In this document: positions 4,638 through 5,446 of the stretch, in pieces
Position numbering within the stretch: the stretch's first letter is position 1
How the letters are laid out: each line of letters starts with the position of its first letter
NCBI GenBank assembly: GCA_046759305.1
Contig: JBHIBY010000125.1
Span: 1 to 5,446, forward strand
Length of the DNA stretch: 5,446 bases
Direction of reading: 5' to 3'
Source: JADFRG01 sp046759305
Lineage (GTDB): Bacteria > Chloroflexota > Anaerolineae > Anaerolineales > E44-bin32
Notes under the pieces: model-generated
Database searches by the model: none
What the model was told of the DNA's origin: nothing
The model's input: the letters and a program-made list of their open reading frames with translations, nothing else
Program-made: the position numbers and the translations under genes

Positions 4638-4734
4638 GAACTTCCTTGGATAGCGAGAAGTCCAAATACGGGTTTTCACCATGCTGGTTAATGATTTCTC
4701 CCTTTGGATCACCAGCTCGTGCTGAGTATATATG

Positions 4735-4746
4735 CGGGTTAACCCG
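4735..4746. promoter_or_regulatory. 12-bp perfect palindrome, operator-like
   Basis: CGGGTTAACCCG is its own reverse complement and sits just after an AT-rich TATATAT stretch, a context that suits a dimeric repressor site near a promoter. No gene start follows within a sensible distance on either strand, so its role is unknown. Confidence 0.3.
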
Positions 4747-4946
4747 TAGACGCTTACGTGTTCCTTACAGCATTAGCCCCTCGCGAGATCCCTCGAGAGC
4801 CTGCTAAAGCCTGGCGCCGCTACCCGAGATCGCCATCTCTCTCAAATTGCACCTATGTCTGATCGGCGGGATTCTCCTGGAAGTCGCAACGGAATGAATC
4901 CTGAAGATGACTAGTTCGAAACCCGTGCCTGAGTTTCATTTGATGA

Positions 4947-4958
4947 GCCTGCGCAGGC
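4947..4958. repeat. 12-bp perfect palindrome
   Basis: GCCTGCGCAGGC is a perfect palindrome in otherwise featureless sequence. It could be a protein-binding site; nothing nearby identifies one. Confidence 0.3.
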
Positions 4959-5008
4959 GCTTGCCCTGATAATGTCTTATAGCGTGGAGTAAATTCGCCT
5001 GACCAGAA

Positions 5009-5069
5009 TGGCCATCGTGTGCTTCCTTAGTGTGATCGCAACATCACAAGGGATGAAGCACGATGGCCA
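5009..5069. repeat. Long hairpin, 15-bp outer stem and 6-bp inner stem
   Basis: The left arm TGGCCATCGTG..CTTC (5009-5025) pairs with GAAGCACGATGGCCA (5055-5069) over all 15 bases, with a single 2-nt TG bulge on the left. Inside, TGTGAT (5031-5036) pairs with ATCACA (5043-5048) around a 6-nt loop. The compact 61-nt structure resembles a stable small-RNA hairpin or a REP-type palindrome. No T-run follows on either strand. Confidence 0.7.
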
Positions 5070-5110
5070 ACCCTACTATTGCACCCAGCAAGGCAAGCCA
5101 TGCTTGCATC

Positions 5111-5176
5111 GATCGCGGATTCTGTCGCGATTCTCGGAGGTACGGGTGATTGTGAAGCAGAATTCGACCCGCGATC
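5111..5176. repeat. Inverted repeat, 14 bp with a 5-nt one-sided bulge
   Basis: GATCGCGG-ATTCTG (5111-5124) is complementary to CAGAAT (5158-5163) plus CCGCGATC (5169-5176), with five unpaired bases TCGAC (5164-5168) in the right arm. The loop is 33 nt. The left arm is followed by a near copy of itself (TCGCGATTCT, 5125-5134), so there is also a short tandem direct repeat. Confidence 0.6.
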
Positions 5177-5350
5177 AGCGTTCCGCTAGCCCCTCATCTC
5201 CAGCAGAATGCTCCCTATCGGTCTTCGGGACTCCTGCAAGGATCACTCATATTTCCAGCGCAAATGCGATGTAGAATGAGCTGCAACTCGGCTACATGCA
5301 GGTGGTGAGGCTCTGAAGGAGGGCGGATCTTCGGGCCACCCTTAGGCGGC

Positions 5351-5370
5351 GGGCTTGACGGTCCAAGCCC
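5351..5370. repeat. Perfect 7-bp hairpin
   Basis: GGGCTTG (5351-5357) and CAAGCCC (5364-5370) are exact complements around ACGGTC. It is followed by CCCCAATTC on the plus strand and preceded by CCGCCGCC when read on the minus strand, so neither side has the T-run of an intrinsic terminator. Confidence 0.45.
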
Positions 5371-5389
5371 CCCAATTCAGGATTGGAAC

Positions 5390-5424
5390 TTACACCGCAC
5401 CGTGACCGGTGCGGCACGGTGTAA
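5390..5424. repeat. Hairpin of 13 bp with a 5-nt bulge
   Basis: TTACAC (5390-5395) pairs with GTGTAA (5419-5424), and CGCACCG pairs with CGGTGCG around a TGAC loop, leaving five unpaired bases GCACG on the right side. An alternative pairing of the outer arms is TTACACCG with CGGTGTAA. It lies 20 nt from the previous hairpin, and together they could form one structured unit. Confidence 0.55.
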
Positions 5425-5446
5425 CCTGAAGGTCGTCGGCCGTTCG

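Larger units (their letters stand above)
4387..5446. other. 1-kb right-hand region with RNA-like structures and no recognised gene
   Basis: Neither strand offers a frame with a good start, ribosome site and recognisable product. The longest minus frame (4712-4383) is mostly antisense to a tRNA-like element, and the longest plus frame (5008-5274) begins inside a long hairpin. A minus-strand frame entering from the right edge stays open for about 50 codons (contains GLDRQARRLRVARRSALL) but is not recognisable. The region holds the structured element at 4520-4637, two 12-bp perfect palindromes and a run of hairpins at 5009-5424, each listed separately. A 6-bp GGATTC/GAATCC pair with a 21-nt loop lies near 4869-4901. 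Confidence 0.5.

Noticed and set aside
4383..4712. 109-codon minus ORF upstream of the lipoprotein
   Set aside because: Most of it is antisense to the tRNA-like element and its end overlaps the lipoprotein start in another frame; the text resembles the spurious proteins often called antisense to tRNAs.
5008..5274. 88-codon plus ORF
   Set aside because: The start codon lies in the left arm of the 5009-5069 hairpin and the frame crosses a second inverted repeat; there is no ribosome site and no recognisable domain.
5351..5424. Intrinsic terminator pair
   Set aside because: The hairpins are stable but neither strand has a T-run after either stem, and no gene ends beside them.

Overview
This is a bacterial chromosomal window. 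Shine-Dalgarno sites, a lipobox signal, a NusG/RfaH-type regulator and a CheY-like receiver all point to Bacteria rather than Archaea. By eye the base composition is moderately GC-rich. I cannot name the organism. The left-edge genes match the 'SynChlorMet' radical-SAM cassette, which is known from scattered syntrophic deltaproteobacteria, Chlorobi and methanogens and is probably moved horizontally. All five better-supported genes lie on the minus strand, and less than half of the window is coding.

Region 1 (1-856, minus): the head of a SynChlorMet-type peptide-modification cassette. Reading leftwards it has an 86-codon ORF of unknown function, a 48-codon ORF in another frame, scmD (PqqD-like peptide-binding protein) and the first 77 codons of scmE (radical SAM enzyme). 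The 48-codon ORF ends in an ATGA overlap with scmD, and scmD ends in an ATGA overlap with scmE, so the genes look translationally coupled. The substrate peptide of this cassette family is, to my knowledge, not established. The two small ORFs are the natural candidates, which makes this the most interesting part of the window.

Region 2 (857-2064): about 1.2 kb with no convincing gene. It is packed with inverted repeats, including three large G-rich/C-rich ones with stems of about 17-22 bp, each interrupted by a one-sided bulge. Fragments of open frame on the minus strand may be gene relics.

Region 3 (2065-3554, minus): a NusG/RfaH-like specialised antitermination factor and, after a 0.5-kb spacer, a single-domain response regulator with its own RBS and a TATAAT box.

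Region 4 (3555-4386): a spacer, then a small exported lipoprotein with an HEAAH zinc-metallopeptidase motif on the minus strand, followed by a hairpin terminator. I place its start at a GTG inside the longest ORF.

Region 5 (4387-5446): about 1 kb without a recognisable gene but with several RNA-like structures: a roughly 105-nt element with a tRNA-type acceptor stem and T-arm but no normal D-arm, and a run of long hairpins at 5009-5424.

Taken together, the cassette probably makes a modified peptide, and the NusG-like protein could be an operon-specific antiterminator. Nothing in the sequence ties the regulators directly to the cassette.
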